A DNA stretch of 64,000 nucleotides, from contig JAFLSW010000001.1 in NCBI GenBank assembly GCA_022510725.1, positions 62,001 through 126,000 on the forward strand, in the 5' to 3' direction. This DNA is from Lachnospiraceae bacterium. Its GTDB lineage: Bacteria; Bacillota; Clostridia; Lachnospirales; Lachnospiraceae. The notes under the pieces are model-generated. The model ran no database searches. It had not been told where the DNA came from and worked only from the letters and a program-made list of their open reading frames with translations. Of the stretch, positions 42,511-51,452 are shown piece after piece (position 1 is the first letter of the stretch; each line of letters opens with the position of its first letter). A program made the translations under genes and the position numbers.

Positions 42511-43494
42511 ATGATGAATCAGATAAGTGATATGACAAAAAGAAAAAATGTGTTGTTTATCTCCACAAAGAATAGTGATTATATCAGAAATCAGCAGGAA
42601 AAAGAGCTGTTGCAAGAATGCGCCAAAGCTTATGACGAGGTTGTTTTTCGCGATCGTTCCTATGTGAAAAGAATATTAAAGGTATGGGCAAAATGTCTTG
42701 GAGGAAAATGGAGAAAGGCGGAAGTGATATTTGTTGGTTTTGCGCCTCAACTAATGCTTCCTTTTTTGATGTTTTGGAATAAAAGGCGTAAGGTTGTTAT
42801 CGATTTTTTTATATCCATGTACGATACCTGTGTCTGTGACAGACACTATTTTAAGAAAAAGTCTTTGGCAGCAAAGATATTGCACAAAATAGACAGTATG
42901 ACATTGAAGCACTGCTCCCATGTTATAGTGGACACGAAGGCTGACAGGAAATATTTTTCGGAAGAATTTAGGGTAGCAGAAGAAAAAATGGAGGTGCTCT
43001 ACCTAAAGGCAGATGCCGACACATATTATCCCATGGAGTCTGAAAGGACAAATGGCACCGCTTTTCATGTGTTGTATTTTGGAAGCATTCTTCCTTTGCA
43101 GGGAATCGATGTAATATTGGATGCCATAAAATTGTTGAGAGAAGAAAAAGACATCCGGTTTACGATCATAGGCCCCATAAGGAGCAGTAAAGGTGAATTT
43201 CAAAAAGAAGATTATCCAAACGCTGCGTTTTATGAATGGGTTTCCCAGAAAGAATTGGCAAAAAAAATTGCAGATGCGGATTTATGTCTGGCAGGGCATT
43301 TTAATGCAAAAATAGGGAAGGCAAAGCGGACGATTCCGGGAAAAGCATATATTTATGAGGCAATGAACAAAAGAATGATCCTGGGGGAAAATGATGCAAA
43401 TCATGAGATTTTCCGGGAGGATTCTAAACACAGCTTTGTAAAAATGGGGGATGCGAAAGCTTTGGCGGAGATGATTATTGAATTGAAAAAGTGA
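42511..43494 (+). CDS. GT4-like glycosyltransferase
   Basis: A 327-residue GT-B type protein. The N-terminal half contains NVLFISTKNSDYIRN, a FDVVFRDRSYVKRILKVW-like basic region (around 40-60) and HVIVDTKADRKYF; the C-terminal half has FHVLYFGSILPLQGIDVILD, FTIIGPI, YEWVSQKELAKKIADADLCL and GKAYIYEAMNKRMIL, the donor-binding pattern of GT4/GT1 enzymes. The classical EX7E motif is weak. The ATG at 42511 is chosen over an in-frame TTG at 42490 that lacks a ribosome-binding site; TAGGA lies just upstream. It ends the 30.5-43.5 kb operon. Confidence 0.75.
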   Translation: MMNQISDMTKRKNVLFISTKNSDYIRNQQEKELLQECAKAYDEVVFRDRSYVKRILKVWAKCLGGKWRKAEVIFVGFAPQLMLPFLMFWNKRRKVVIDFFISMYDTCVCDRHYFKKKSLAAKILHKIDSMTLKHCSHVIVDTKADRKYFSEEFRVAEEKMEVLYLKADADTYYPMESERTNGTAFHVLYFGSILPLQGIDVILDAIKLLREEKDIRFTIIGPIRSSKGEFQKEDYPNAAFYEWVSQKELAKKIADADLCLAGHFNAKIGKAKRTIPGKAYIYEAMNKRMILGENDANHEIFREDSKHSFVKMGDAKALAEMIIELKK

Positions 43495-43529
43495 TAAAGA
43501 TTAATACAAAATTGTGAAATGATGATAAT

Positions 43530-43558
43530 TTTACAATAGATTAGAATTATGATAAAAT
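43530..43558 (+). promoter_or_regulatory. Promoter of the AT-rich glycan operon
   Basis: TTTACA (43530-43535) and TAAAAT (43553-43558) are spaced by 17 bases, and TG precedes the -10 box by one base (extended -10). It lies 65 bases before the ATG at 43623. Confidence 0.55.
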
Positions 43559-43622
43559 AACAAGATATCGTAGAGATTATATTAGCTGACAATTACTTGA
43601 TTAAAATGAAAAGGGGACATAG

Positions 43623-44708
43623 ATGAGAATAATAGGGTATATACTAATTTTATTATTTTTGCTGATATATCCAATCTATCTGGGAAAGTTTCTATGTCTA
43701 AAGATCAAAAAAGATTATAGTAAAGGAATATGCTTTTCCTATGTATTAGGATTTACTGTGATGATAGCAACTTTTCAAGTTATTTGCGTTCCTTTAGCGA
43801 TATTGAACATTAGCTTCCATATACTTGTAATCCTTTTTTCTGTTGTGAGTTTAATATTATTTGTAATTTCAGTATCACAGGTCAGATTAAATGGATTGAC
43901 TGTCTCTCAGGTTGATAAAAAAGCAATTAGTCCGGAAATAAAAGGGTTAGTGGCTTTTTTATTATTAGTCATTTGTGTTCAGATAGGGACATTAATCGTA
44001 TACGGGGTGTATAAATGGGGTGCGGACGATGCATCCTATCTGGCAATATCCGATAGTGCAATAAAGCACGATGTTTTGTTTCGTTATAATTCTTATACTG
44101 GAGTATATGAGGGATTATCAATAGATCAAAAAAGATTAACGACAACCTATCATATATTTATTGCGTTTTTAGGCAAAATATCCGGGATACATGTTTTGGA
44201 AATTGCCCATACTATTTTACCAATATTTCTCATTCCATTGTCATATTGTGCTTTTTATATTTTTTCTCATTTATTATTTGATAATGAACTAAAAAAGTCT
44301 TTGGTCTTTATGATCATGCTCAGTCTGATGGTTGCATGGGGAGCGTTTTCTAGTTATACAATTACATTTCGGATGCTGGTTGTGCCTTGGCAAGGAAAAT
44401 CCCTTATGTCTGTTATCTTTATGCCCTTTCTTCTTTATTATTTATTTCAAATTTTTATAAATGATTGGAATAGTATGGAGGCTTTTGTTTTAATCATGAT
44501 ATGTATTGCGGGACAATCGACTTCATTAATGGCAAATGGATTGTTTGTTTTTACAGTTTACGCAATTTTTCTATGTGCATTCAAATTGAATAGAAAATGG
44601 ATCTTAAAAAATGTAAGCTTAGTAGGTGCTTTTACTCTTATTTGTGGCTTAGATACGCTCTTTTATTTGTTTTATGATAATTTAATAAATATTTTGGGAT
44701 TGGAATAG
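43623..44708 (+). CDS. DUF6077-like membrane protein, N-terminal part (apparently split)
   Basis: A 361-residue membrane protein with about ten helices. The loop KWGADDASYLAISDSAIKHD followed by LFRYNSYTGVYEG (about residues 130-165) resembles the DUF6077 family of Clostridia glycan loci, in which an Asp-rich loop after the fourth or fifth helix suggests a GT-C-type active site. Such proteins are usually about 600-700 residues in one frame; this one ends at TAG 44706-44708 and the remaining part starts at 44710 in the +1 frame. AAAAGGGG lies about 8 bases upstream of the ATG. Confidence 0.62.
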   Translation: MRIIGYILILLFLLIYPIYLGKFLCLKIKKDYSKGICFSYVLGFTVMIATFQVICVPLAILNISFHILVILFSVVSLILFVISVSQVRLNGLTVSQVDKKAISPEIKGLVAFLLLVICVQIGTLIVYGVYKWGADDASYLAISDSAIKHDVLFRYNSYTGVYEGLSIDQKRLTTTYHIFIAFLGKISGIHVLEIAHTILPIFLIPLSYCAFYIFSHLLFDNELKKSLVFMIMLSLMVAWGAFSSYTITFRMLVVPWQGKSLMSVIFMPFLLYYLFQIFINDWNSMEAFVLIMICIAGQSTSLMANGLFVFTVYAIFLCAFKLNRKWILKNVSLVGAFTLICGLDTLFYLFYDNLINILGLE

Positions 44709-44709
44709 T

Positions 44710-45441
44710 ATGGATTTGATTAATACCGTAATTGAAATAGAGGGTCTCTTTTATGGAGGGAATCTAATATTTAGACAGATTTTATACATTATATTGTTGT
44801 ATCTTCTAGTAAAGGGAGGAAATATATGTCATAAAATCTGGATTAGGTATACAATATTAATATTGTGTATTATTTATAATCCGGTTGTTATCTATTTGTG
44901 CCATAAAATTTTAGGCGGAATAACAACAGATGTCAGATTATTTTATTTGTTGCCTATTTTTCCGCTGTGTGCATATGGTATGACCGATTTGATATTTTCT
45001 AAGGGTAAATTAAATTATATATTAATGATTGCATTTACAATATTAATAGTTTCTAGCGGAAAAACTTTTTATGACCAGGGAGCATATACGAAAGCAGAAA
45101 ATGTATACAAAATACCTCAAGAGACCATTTATGTATGTGAGATCATTGATCAAGATGATTCTTATAAAAAAGCCCTTGTTCCTAATGAACTGCTAGATTA
45201 TATTCGGCAATATGATTCCAGAATAGAAATGTGTTATGGTCGATATGACGCTTCTGAATCATTTGCTCAATCATTTTCAAATGGCACACTTTCCGAAGAG
45301 GAATTTGAAAGCTATATGCAGAAAGTTGATTTTAATTATATTATTTATGATTCCGGTAATGTAGAAATGATACAAATGTTTCATCAATATGGATATACAG
45401 TAATAGGGGAGACGGAGAAGTATTCGGTTCTAAAAAGATAA
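44710..45441 (+). CDS. DUF6077-like membrane protein, C-terminal part (apparently split)
   Basis: A 243-residue frame that begins one base after the preceding stop. It has about four helices and then an extracytoplasmic soluble tail (about 130-243) ending in a FNYIIYDSGNVEMIQMF-rich Rossmann-like segment, as at the end of GT-C and YfhO-like proteins. Together the two frames make about 604 residues, the length expected for one DUF6077 protein. The frame is open for several codons upstream of the ATG, compatible with a one-base frameshift near the TTTTGGGA stretch at 44692-44699. A genuine two-subunit arrangement is the alternative. Confidence 0.55.
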   Translation: MDLINTVIEIEGLFYGGNLIFRQILYIILLYLLVKGGNICHKIWIRYTILILCIIYNPVVIYLCHKILGGITTDVRLFYLLPIFPLCAYGMTDLIFSKGKLNYILMIAFTILIVSSGKTFYDQGAYTKAENVYKIPQETIYVCEIIDQDDSYKKALVPNELLDYIRQYDSRIEMCYGRYDASESFAQSFSNGTLSEEEFESYMQKVDFNYIIYDSGNVEMIQMFHQYGYTVIGETEKYSVLKR

Positions 45442-45513
45442 AGCAGATTTGAAGATGTGGCTAAGGTCGAGTCGGGAAGAATTCAATATGATAGTGAGTA
45501 GGAGGATATTAAT

Positions 45514-46506
45514 ATGGGAGAAAAAGATATAAATAATAATATATTTATAACCGGAGCAGCGGGATTTATCGGATTTCATTTATCTAAAAGATTGCTGGAA
45601 CAGGGATATAGAGTAATCGGATTTGATAACCTTAATGATTATTATGATGTAAAATTAAAGGAAGATAGACTTGGAATACTAAAAGAACATGAATCCTTTT
45701 CTTTTATTAAAGGAGATTTGGCGGATAAAAATGTACTAAACAAGGTTTTTGATGAGTTTACACCGAAAATTGTTGTTAATCTGGCGGCACAGGCAGGTGT
45801 GCGCTACAGCATAGATAACCCGGATGTATATATCCAATCAAATATCATTGGATTTTATAACATATTAGAATGTTGCAGATTTCATCCGGTATCTCATTTA
45901 TTATATGCATCTTCCAGCTCTGTCTATGGAATGAATAAAAAAGTTCCTTTTTCTGTAGAGGATCAGGTGGATAATCCAATAAGTTTGTACGCTGCCACAA
46001 AGAAATCAGATGAATTGATGGCACACTGCTATAGTAAATTATATGATATTCCATCTACGGGACTTAGATTTTTTACAGTATATGGTCCTTTCGGAAGGCC
46101 TGATATGGCATATTTTTCTTTTGCACAAAAGATTATGGTCGGAGAGCCCATAAAAGTTTTTAATAATGGTGATATGTATCGCGACTTTACCTATATTGAT
46201 GATATCGTAGATGGGATATTAAATATTATACCAAATCCCCCTAAAGCAAATGAAAATGGGGTAAGATATAAAGTGTACAATATTGGAAATAATAAGCCGG
46301 AAAAACTGATGTATTTTATTGAGACACTAGAGAAAAAATTGGGGAAAGAGGCCCAAAAAGAATTTTATCCCATGCAGCCGGGGGATGTATATCAGACATA
46401 TGCAGATGTAACTGAGCTCATGCGCGATTTTGGTTTTAAGCCTAATACTCCTTTAGATGCGGGAGTTGAAAAGTTTGTTGCATGGTTTAGGGAATATTAT
46501 AAATAA
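45514..46506 (+). CDS. NAD-dependent epimerase, UDP-glucuronate 4-epimerase-like
   Basis: A 330-residue extended SDR enzyme. The NAD site is ITGAAGFIGFHLSKRLLEQG, the catalytic pair Tyr159-x3-Lys163 lies in SLYAATKKS, and FDNLNDYYDVKLKEDRL followed by RFFTVYGPFGRPDMAYFSF is characteristic of UDP-glucuronate 4-epimerases (CapI/LpsL/GalE-type). It would make UDP-galacturonate from UDP-glucuronate. GGAGG lies about 8 bases before the ATG. UDP-glucose dehydrogenase is not in view. Substrate specificity is inferred from family resemblance. Confidence 0.87.
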   Translation: MGEKDINNNIFITGAAGFIGFHLSKRLLEQGYRVIGFDNLNDYYDVKLKEDRLGILKEHESFSFIKGDLADKNVLNKVFDEFTPKIVVNLAAQAGVRYSIDNPDVYIQSNIIGFYNILECCRFHPVSHLLYASSSSVYGMNKKVPFSVEDQVDNPISLYAATKKSDELMAHCYSKLYDIPSTGLRFFTVYGPFGRPDMAYFSFAQKIMVGEPIKVFNNGDMYRDFTYIDDIVDGILNIIPNPPKANENGVRYKVYNIGNNKPEKLMYFIETLEKKLGKEAQKEFYPMQPGDVYQTYADVTELMRDFGFKPNTPLDAGVEKFVAWFREYYK

Positions 46507-46538
46507 GTGCCGATTATCCGTGAAAAGTGGTTCATAAT

Positions 46539-46567
46539 TTTACAAGTACGGGAACCTATGTTACAAT
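46539..46567 (+). promoter_or_regulatory. Candidate promoter before the second initiating transferase
   Basis: TTTACA (46539-46544) and TACAAT (46562-46567) are spaced by 17 bases, about 60 bases upstream of the ATG at 46630, in a 123-base gap. Confidence 0.5.
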
Positions 46568-46629
46568 GATTTTGGATTACTATATGTTATGCTACAATAA
46601 GTTGCTTATATAATGAGGTATGAGTTTTT

Positions 46630-48003
46630 ATGAAGCAAAAGCGATCTGAAGTGTATAAAAATACCTATAAGCGTGTGACTGCACTTGTGTTGATGATAAA
46701 TCTGATTCAGCAATTTATAAGCGTATGGTATGGAAAACTTAACTTGATGCGTGATAACTATTTTGAAGGGAAAGGCAACCTGTTAATGGTGCTCTTTTAT
46801 GTGGCGCTTTTATTTGTTTTAATGCAAAGCATTGGTGGATTTAAAATTGGACATAATAAAGCTTTAAATGTTATTTTGTCACAAACAGTAGCTATTTTTG
46901 TAGGAAATGCCATTATTACAGTTCAAATTGTTTTGATGATAGGAAGTCTATATCGCGTTAAGGAAATAGTTTGGGTAATGTTGGGGTTATCACTGACGAA
47001 CATTTTGAGCTGTATTATTATTTCTTTCTCGTTGATATTTATTTATGGAAAACTATTTCCACCATACAATATTTTAATCATTAATGGACACTATGAAAAT
47101 GAATTGGTGCCTAAGATAGGGACCAGAAGAGATAAATATCGGATATGCGAAGAGATTTCCATTGATGAAGATATGGATAAGATAAAGGAAAAGGCCCTTC
47201 AATATGATGGAGTTATCTTGAATGATATTCCGTCAAAAGAGAAAAATGATCTTTTAAAATATTGTTTTGAGCAGTCAATCCGTGTGTATTTTACACCAAA
47301 ATTATCTGACATTATTGTAAAAGGGACAGACGAGGTGGATTTGTTTGATTCACCGCTTTTTCTGTGCAAAAAATTTGGACTTTCAATGGGGCAAAGATTT
47401 GTTAAGAGAACCATAGATATCGCGATATCTTTGGTGTTTTTAATCATTGCTTTGCCTATTATTTTAGTGTTAGGAATCTGTATCAAGTCCTATGATGGGG
47501 GCAGCATCTTCTTTATTCAAGAACGGTGTACAAGAGACGGAAAAAAATTCAGAATGTATAAACTGAGAAGTATGATCGAGAATGCAGAGGCTGAAGGAAA
47601 ATCCATACCGGCAACGGATGATGACAGCAGAATTACTCCTGTGGGAAAGTTTATTCGCAAAACACGGTTGGACGAGCTCCCTCAGCTGATCAATATCTTA
47701 AAAGGAGATATGAGTTTTGTGGGTCCCAGACCGGAAAGGGTTGAGCATGTTGAAAAATATTCTCTTGAAGTGCCTGAATTTGCTTACAGAATGAAAGTAA
47801 AAGGTGGTTTGACCGGGTATGCCCAAGTTTATGGAAAGTATAATACATCTGCTTATGATAAGTTGAAGATGGATTTAATGTATATCGTTAATTACTCTGT
47901 GCTATTGGATATTCAAATTGTTTTGATGACGATTAAAGTATTATTTATGAAAGAGAGTACAGAAGGATTTAAGGAAAAGGGTGAAAAGGAAAATGGAAAA
48001 TGA
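46630..48003 (+). CDS. Second initiating polyprenyl glycosylphosphotransferase
   Basis: A 457-residue membrane enzyme of the bacterial sugar transferase family. Four N-terminal helices (about 12-140), a Rossmann-like middle part (ILIINGHYENELV) and one more helix lead to the catalytic domain: KRTIDIAISLVFLI, SIFFIQERCTRDGKKFRMYK, RKTRLDELPQLINILKGDMS and VGPRPERVEHVEKY, then KGGLTGYAQVYGKYNTS. The Asp-Glu pair in the TRLDE motif is the active site. It attaches the first sugar-1-phosphate of a second glycan. GAGGT lies about 10 bases upstream of the ATG. Confidence 0.92.
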   Translation: MKQKRSEVYKNTYKRVTALVLMINLIQQFISVWYGKLNLMRDNYFEGKGNLLMVLFYVALLFVLMQSIGGFKIGHNKALNVILSQTVAIFVGNAIITVQIVLMIGSLYRVKEIVWVMLGLSLTNILSCIIISFSLIFIYGKLFPPYNILIINGHYENELVPKIGTRRDKYRICEEISIDEDMDKIKEKALQYDGVILNDIPSKEKNDLLKYCFEQSIRVYFTPKLSDIIVKGTDEVDLFDSPLFLCKKFGLSMGQRFVKRTIDIAISLVFLIIALPIILVLGICIKSYDGGSIFFIQERCTRDGKKFRMYKLRSMIENAEAEGKSIPATDDDSRITPVGKFIRKTRLDELPQLINILKGDMSFVGPRPERVEHVEKYSLEVPEFAYRMKVKGGLTGYAQVYGKYNTSAYDKLKMDLMYIVNYSVLLDIQIVLMTIKVLFMKESTEGFKEKGEKENGK

Positions 48004-49120
48004 AAATAAAGTAAAAAGTAAAACGATTATGGTTGTCACTCCTCATACCCCATCTTTGACCTGCTTTCGATTGGACATGATGAATGCTTTTATAGCCAAA
48101 GGATATAAAGTGATCGCAGTAGGACAGGAAAGTGAATCCGAATGGACACCTCGATTTCAAAAATATGGCATTGATTATATTTCTATTCCTATAGTAAGGA
48201 ACGGATTAAATGCCTTTGAAGATTTAAAAACCCTTAAGGCGCTTTATACAATTTTTAAGAAGGTAATGCCTGAAAAAGTATTTTTATATCAAGCCAAGGC
48301 TGTTGTATACGGATCTATGGCGGCTCGATTTTTAAATATTGAAGCCTATAGTCTAATCTGCGGTTTGGGTTCTATTTTTCGAGGGACATCAACGAAAAGC
48401 AAATTTTTGCGGCAGATTATGAAAGTGGAGTATAAGTTTGCATTGAAAAAAAATGCTGCTGTTATATTTCATAATCCGGATGATAAAGACCTATTCATAA
48501 AATGGAAACTGGCAGTACAAGAAAAATGTCATGTGGTTGGTGGTTCGGGAGTCAATATAAACCAATTTGCTTATACTCCTTTAAAAGGCGAAAATACGAT
48601 ATTTCTAATGGTGGGGCGAATTATTCGCGATAAAGGTGTTATAGAGTATTTGGAAGCTTGTAAATTAATTAAAGCAGACTATCCTAATGTAAAATGTATG
48701 TTGGTCGGTCCCTTTGATACCAACCCATCAGCGCTTCAAAAACCTGAAATAGATAATTATGCAGCATATGTGGATTATTATGGCGGACAAGAAGATGTCA
48801 GACCATTTTTGGAGAAATGCACAGTATTTGTCTTGCCGTCTTATCATGAAGGACTGCCTAAGTCTGTTTTAGAGGCAATGTCAGTTGGAAGGGCTATTAT
48901 AACTACTGATGCACCAGGGTGTAGGAACACTGTAAATGAGGGGAAAAATGGATTTTTAGTTCCAATTAAGGATTCAAATGAATTGTATGAAAAAATGAAA
49001 TATATGGTGCAGAATCCGGAAAAACAAAGCATAATGGGAAAAAAGAGCCGGGAATATGCTGAAGAGAAATATAGTGTAGATAAGGTTAATGAACAAATCA
49101 TGAAAATCATGAAACTTTAA
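47993..49120 (+). CDS. Family 4 glycosyltransferase
   Basis: A 375-residue GT-B retaining enzyme. It shows TIMVVTPHTPSLTCFRLDMM, ICGLGSIFRGTS, NPDDKDLFI and GGSGVNINQFAY in the acceptor half, then IFLMVGRIIRDKGVIEYLEA and the donor-site motif LPSYHEGLPKSVLEAMSVGR with Glu-x7-Glu. This pattern matches CapM/PglA-type enzymes, which usually add the second sugar right after the initiating transferase. The ATG at 47993 is preferred (AAAAGGA 5 bases upstream) over the GTG at 47981; it overlaps the initiator gene by 11 bases. Confidence 0.92.
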   Translation: MENENKVKSKTIMVVTPHTPSLTCFRLDMMNAFIAKGYKVIAVGQESESEWTPRFQKYGIDYISIPIVRNGLNAFEDLKTLKALYTIFKKVMPEKVFLYQAKAVVYGSMAARFLNIEAYSLICGLGSIFRGTSTKSKFLRQIMKVEYKFALKKNAAVIFHNPDDKDLFIKWKLAVQEKCHVVGGSGVNINQFAYTPLKGENTIFLMVGRIIRDKGVIEYLEACKLIKADYPNVKCMLVGPFDTNPSALQKPEIDNYAAYVDYYGGQEDVRPFLEKCTVFVLPSYHEGLPKSVLEAMSVGRAIITTDAPGCRNTVNEGKNGFLVPIKDSNELYEKMKYMVQNPEKQSIMGKKSREYAEEKYSVDKVNEQIMKIMKL

Positions 49121-49135
49121 AATGGATGGTGGATT

Positions 49136-50236
49136 TTGAAAATACTATTTGTTATTAATGGTTTGGTAGGAGGTGGAGCCGAAAAGCTGATGAACGATCT
49201 TCTCCCCAGATTAAAGAAAAAACATGAATGTGATCTTTTAATATTAAGCAAGGAGAAGGAAAAATATCTAGACTCCTTAACCCAAAATGGAATTAAAGTA
49301 ACGGTTGTACCTCAAGAACCCAAAAGTCATATCGCAAAAATTAGATATATGAAAGCTTATATAGAAGCAGGAGGCTATGATTTGGTACATGCAAATCTGT
49401 TTCCGACATTATACTACTGTGCTATTCTTAAAAAACTTTACTTTAGGAAAATTCCTTTTGTTTATACAGAACATAATACTGATAATAGGAGAAGGCATAT
49501 TTCGATTTTAAAGCCTTTGGAGAAAATTGTATACAAGCAATATGAACATATTATATCAATAAGTCAAGAAACCCAAGAACAACTGTTAAAATGGCTGGGA
49601 GAAAAGCCGGAAGAAAGATTTTCGGTCATTCCAAATGGTGTACCCTTAGAAGGATTCTTTAGTGCAGTTGCCTGTGACATTGAGGCAATTGTAGAAGGCA
49701 TAAATAAGAGGGACTTTATAATTTGTATGATTGGATCCTTTTCGCCTCAGAAAAATCATATCTTTATGCTGGAAGTCATGCAACTGCTTCCAGATAGGTT
49801 TAAATTGATCTTGCTCGGAGAAGGCGAGCTTGAGGCTTATGTTCAGCAGAAGGTTTTGGAAAAAAATCTAAATCAAAGAGTTTTTTTTCTTGGATTTCAC
49901 AAGGAGGTTGCTTCAGTTATAAAAGCATCAAATGTAGTTGTTATTCCATCAAAATGGGAAGGATTTGGTCTGGTAGCGGTAGAAGCAATGGCGTGTGGTA
50001 TTCCGGTCGTTTGTTCAAATGTTTCCGGATTGAATGAGGTAATAGGAGATGTCGGTATCAAAATTGAATTAGACAATAAAATAGAGTTTGCAAATGCAAT
50101 CAGAAAAATTATTAATATGGATTCAGATGAAAAAAAGGCAATGACGGATTGCTGTAAGCAAAGGGCACAATGCTTTGATATAAATCGAATGTTGAAAAGG
50201 TATATTCAAATATACGAAGGCTGCAAGAAATTATAA
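49136..50236 (+). CDS. Family 4 glycosyltransferase
   Basis: A 366-residue GT-B enzyme starting at TTG 49136, with GGTGG about 4 bases upstream. N-terminal motif ILFVINGLVGGGAEKLMNDL, then PFVYTEHNTDNRRRH, VIPNGVPLEGF, MIGSFSPQKNHIFMLE and the donor-site VIPSKWEGFGLVAVEAMACG with the Glu-x7-Glu pair. No membrane segment. It extends the chain started by the two preceding genes. Donor unknown. Confidence 0.91.
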   Translation: MKILFVINGLVGGGAEKLMNDLLPRLKKKHECDLLILSKEKEKYLDSLTQNGIKVTVVPQEPKSHIAKIRYMKAYIEAGGYDLVHANLFPTLYYCAILKKLYFRKIPFVYTEHNTDNRRRHISILKPLEKIVYKQYEHIISISQETQEQLLKWLGEKPEERFSVIPNGVPLEGFFSAVACDIEAIVEGINKRDFIICMIGSFSPQKNHIFMLEVMQLLPDRFKLILLGEGELEAYVQQKVLEKNLNQRVFFLGFHKEVASVIKASNVVVIPSKWEGFGLVAVEAMACGIPVVCSNVSGLNEVIGDVGIKIELDNKIEFANAIRKIINMDSDEKKAMTDCCKQRAQCFDINRMLKRYIQIYEGCKKL

Positions 50237-50276
50237 GGAAATCTTATTAAAGCTTTGCAGTGAGGAGATATATTTT

Positions 50277-51452
50277 ATGAAGAATGAAATGCCAGGAAAT
50301 TATAGTAAAAAAATTTTTACATTGCTATTGGTCTTATACCCCATTCTTTCGGTATATCTTGTTGATTTTAAATTCACAAAGTTAAGCTGTGCGGATACTC
50401 TGCTACTCATATTACTTCCTTTACTTATATTGAAATTATTTAAAGCGAATCAGCTTAAAGTTGAATGGGATATTTGGTTTATATTAATATGGTGCCTTTT
50501 TCATTTTCTTATTGTATCTGGAGTGATCTTGGATAATGTGGCGGAAGTTTTTAGAGATGAGTGTCATTTTATGTTGGTACTCTTTTTGTTGGCAGTGTTA
50601 TGGCCCAATATATTTGACCCTGATTTGGGGATAAAAGCATTAATAATTGTTTCTGTAATATCATCAATTTTTTTAATTATACAGTTTGTATTATTACATC
50701 TGTTTAATGTTTACTTACCTGGACAACTACAGTTTTTTGAGTCATTGACAGCTCTAACAGGACATATTCGTCCGTTTTCTTTCTTTAGTGAACCAGCTGC
50801 GTTTGGGGTTTATAATTCAATTGGTTTAGCAGCGATACTTTTGAAAAGAAAATTTGAATTAAAATACGAGTTAGTTTTTGCTGGTATAGTAACAGCTGCT
50901 TTGGTCTTATCCACATCCACAACATCACTTGGATTAATGGTAATTGCGTACTTATATTGGTTAGGAGCAGACTTGAAGAAACGGTTAAAATATTTGTTGA
51001 TCTTTGGAGTAGTGTTTCTGCCTGTTGTCATTATAATAGAGATGAAATATTCTATTTTTTTGACAATATACCAGCATAGTTTTGCAGGGCTCTTTAGTGG
51101 AAATTATGCTCATGGGCTGACAAATAGAGTTGGTGAACTTGATGCAGCCATGAGCTTTCATTCAAATAGTGGCATATTAGTGGCATTAGTTGGAACCGGA
51201 ATGATTAGTCTATCTGATTTTCTTTTTCTTCCTACAATAGGCAGAATTAATATATATTATGGTATTTTAGGATATGTTATTTTTGCAGTGTTTTTTATTA
51301 AAAAGTTTATAAAAGCAGATTATTTTGGTCGTACGCTTTTTACTATTGCTATAATAGCTGCAATATTTTCGGAGACAGTTTTTGGCATTGCCATGCTATG
51401 GTATATGCCATATGCATTGATTGGTTCAAATAAAACGGATGGGGAAAAATAA
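50277..51452 (+). CDS. Polytopic membrane protein, probable glycan polymerase (Wzy)
   Basis: A 391-residue protein with about ten to eleven hydrophobic helices. The loop RPFSFFSEPAAFGVYNSIGLA and a large extracytoplasmic loop around residues 265-310 (GLFSGNYAHGLTNRVGELDA) are typical of Wzy/O-antigen polymerase-like proteins. GAGGAGATAT precedes the ATG. It is followed by a flippase overlapping its end, completing a Wzx/Wzy pair for the AT-rich cluster. Confidence 0.75.
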   Translation: MKNEMPGNYSKKIFTLLLVLYPILSVYLVDFKFTKLSCADTLLLILLPLLILKLFKANQLKVEWDIWFILIWCLFHFLIVSGVILDNVAEVFRDECHFMLVLFLLAVLWPNIFDPDLGIKALIIVSVISSIFLIIQFVLLHLFNVYLPGQLQFFESLTALTGHIRPFSFFSEPAAFGVYNSIGLAAILLKRKFELKYELVFAGIVTAALVLSTSTTSLGLMVIAYLYWLGADLKKRLKYLLIFGVVFLPVVIIIEMKYSIFLTIYQHSFAGLFSGNYAHGLTNRVGELDAAMSFHSNSGILVALVGTGMISLSDFLFLPTIGRINIYYGILGYVIFAVFFIKKFIKADYFGRTLFTIAIIAAIFSETVFGIAMLWYMPYALIGSNKTDGEK

